DNA from: an uncultured bacterium | Lineage (GTDB): Bacteria > Cyanobacteriota > Vampirovibrionia > Gastranaerophilales > Gastranaerophilaceae | Length of the DNA: 6,478 nt | Direction: 5' to 3' | Assembly (NCBI GenBank): GCA_949286405.1 | Contig: CASECH010000039.1 | Span: 1-6,478, forward strand | Part shown: piece after piece, positions 5,641-6,478 of the stretch | Layout of the letters: every line of letters starts with the position of its first letter | How positions within the stretch are numbered: position 1 is the stretch's first letter | Position numbers and translations under genes: made by a program | Notes under the pieces: generated by a model | Told to the model about the DNA's origin: nothing | The model's database searches: none | Seen by the model: the letters and a program-made list of their open reading frames with translations, nothing else

Positions 5641-5671
5641 TAAAAAGACAGGATTAATTCCTGTCTTTTTA
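5641..5671 (+). terminator. Intrinsic terminator after the lytic transglycosylase gene
   Basis: AAAAAGACAGGA and TCCTGTCTTTTT form a perfect 12-bp stem around a five-base TTAAT loop. One further T-A pair closes it at the ends, and the 3' arm supplies the T run. The A-rich 5' arm would give a U tract in the opposite direction as well, so it may work both ways. It separates the transglycosylase gene from the gene starting at 5784. Confidence 0.88.
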
Positions 5672-5766
5672 AATTGTAACTTTTCTTTACAAAAAAAGAT
5701 ATTATATTAAAGAAATATTTTAAATATGCCGTACATCTATGTGTATCAAAGGAAATTTATAAAAGA

Positions 5767-5771
5767 AAGGA
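5767..5771 (+). promoter_or_regulatory. Ribosome binding site region of the right-edge gene
   Basis: AAGGA lies 12 bases before the ATG at 5784, which is rather far; a GAG at 5776-5778 is closer (5 nt). Distance to the second ATG at 5790 is longer still, so 5784 is preferred. No promoter with convincing spacing was found between the terminator and this site. Confidence 0.45.
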
Positions 5772-5783
5772 ATTTGAGACACA

Positions 5784-6478
5784 ATGGGAATGTCAGCAGC
5801 ACAAGCGAGATTATTAAGCATTACGGCCAGATTGACCGATAATGAAATGCGTTCTCAATTAATTACCAATTCAAAGTTGCGTTTGGCTGACAAGTCATCA
5901 GAAGCAAGTTCTGAATATATGGATGCTTTAAATTCTACTTCTTTAAGTTATATTTCATATACTGATAGCGGTAATAAAATTACTCAGAGTCTTACACCTG
6001 CGGTATTAATGAACTATGGAGAATTAAAGAACCAATATGGTCTTGTAAATTCTTCAGGACAATTGATGGTGAGTGGTATAGATCAGCAAAACTATGAAAG
6101 TAGTGATACTTTAACAGAGTTTTTAGCTTGTTATGATGTACCATTTGCTGAAAACCCAGAATATGTAAGTGTTTTAACAGATATTTATGGTGAAAACTAT
6201 GATATTTATCATGATGAAGATAATGCATTTAAATGGGAACAGTATTTTACAAATTTGACCGGAGATAATCTTTCAAATATAACAAATCTTCTTTCAAAAA
6301 ATGCAACCGATTTTACAGAGGCTGATTTTAATTCGATTATGGGATATGTAAGTAATTGGCAATCATCAATTACATCAGTTGAAAATGGTCTGTTAAAAGA
6401 TTATTCTGGTATTCCTGGAACATTTGGAGGCTATATAAACCAATTGTTAGCACCTCCTGAAGTAACTTATCCTGATGC
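5784..6478 (+). CDS. Uncharacterised protein with a Melainabacteria-type N-terminal motif (3' end cut)
   Basis: The frame is open from ATG 5784 to the window edge: 231 codons and two bases, with no stop. I know no assigned function. The first 50 or so residues look like one or two amphipathic helices, beginning MGMSAAQARLLSITARLTDN and continuing with polar, Ser/Ala-rich sequence (SKLRLADKSSEAS around 30-43). From memory, this opening recurs in many hypothetical proteins of Gastranaerophilales-like genomes; that is recall, not a search result. The rest is acidic and rich in Asn, Ser, Tyr and Asp (for example YGENYDIYHDEDN around 134-146), with no signal peptide, membrane helix or catalytic motif visible. 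The helical N-terminus followed by an acidic Asn/Ser-rich body loosely recalls secreted or filament-associated proteins, but I would not assign it. It is preceded by the terminator at 5641-5671 and so begins a new transcription unit. ATG 5790 (residue 3) is an alternative start. Confidence 0.85.
   Translation, partial: MGMSAAQARLLSITARLTDNEMRSQLITNSKLRLADKSSEASSEYMDALNSTSLSYISYTDSGNKITQSLTPAVLMNYGELKNQYGLVNSSGQLMVSGIDQQNYESSDTLTEFLACYDVPFAENPEYVSVLTDIYGENYDIYHDEDNAFKWEQYFTNLTGDNLSNITNLLSKNATDFTEADFNSIMGYVSNWQSSITSVENGLLKDYSGIPGTFGGYINQLLAPPEVTYPD

Noticed and set aside
5726..5842. Short plus-strand frame of 38 codons starting at ATG 5726
   Set aside because: No ribosome site precedes it, it overlaps the following gene out of frame, and its sequence shows no feature.
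5992..6228. 78-codon open frame on the minus strand, His/Leu/Tyr-rich
   Set aside because: It is the antisense shadow of the partial gene starting at 5784; its composition follows from that gene's Asp/Asn/Tyr codons.

Overview
The window is AT-rich bacterial DNA with standard-code genes closely packed on both strands. The best guess for the organism is a gut-type Vampirovibrionia ('Melainabacteria', Gastranaerophilales-like), the non-photosynthetic sister group of Cyanobacteria. Three observations support this. The incomplete gene at the right edge opens with an N-terminal motif I associate from memory with a recurrent family in those genomes. The YggT protein resembles the cyanobacterial/plastid Ycf19-YlmG type. 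Base composition and gene density also fit. None of these is decisive, so the assignment is an inference.

Left third, minus strand (1-2585): a potassium uptake operon, trkA then trkH. TrkA is a complete peripheral regulator with two NAD(H)-binding RCK units. TrkH is the membrane channel subunit and is cut by the window edge, so its C-terminus is missing. The trkA stop and trkH start are one base apart, which suggests translational coupling. A good sigma70-like promoter lies so close to the trkA ATG that the mRNA may be nearly leaderless.

Middle (2636-4664): a divergent plus-strand gene encodes a 320-aa protein with no confident family. Its centre resembles the N-lobe of a protein kinase, but the catalytic loop appears degenerate. 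Its 3' end overlaps by 33 bp, tail to tail, a minus-strand pair: mtnP (methylthioadenosine phosphorylase family, methionine salvage) followed 11 bp later by yggT (small two-helix membrane protein).

Right third, plus strand (4651-6478): a 297-bp divergent intergenic region carries two candidate promoters, two perfect palindromes placed on promoter elements, a short tandem repeat and a 41-nt leader hairpin with an alternative pairing. It leads to a secreted lytic transglycosylase that starts at TTG and ends at a strong intrinsic terminator. A new gene then begins and runs off the right edge.

The genes are mostly housekeeping (ion homeostasis, nucleoside salvage, wall remodelling). No mobile element, CRISPR array, tRNA or rRNA was seen. 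The less-described parts are the kinase-like protein, the partial gene at the right edge and the structured leader before the transglycosylase.
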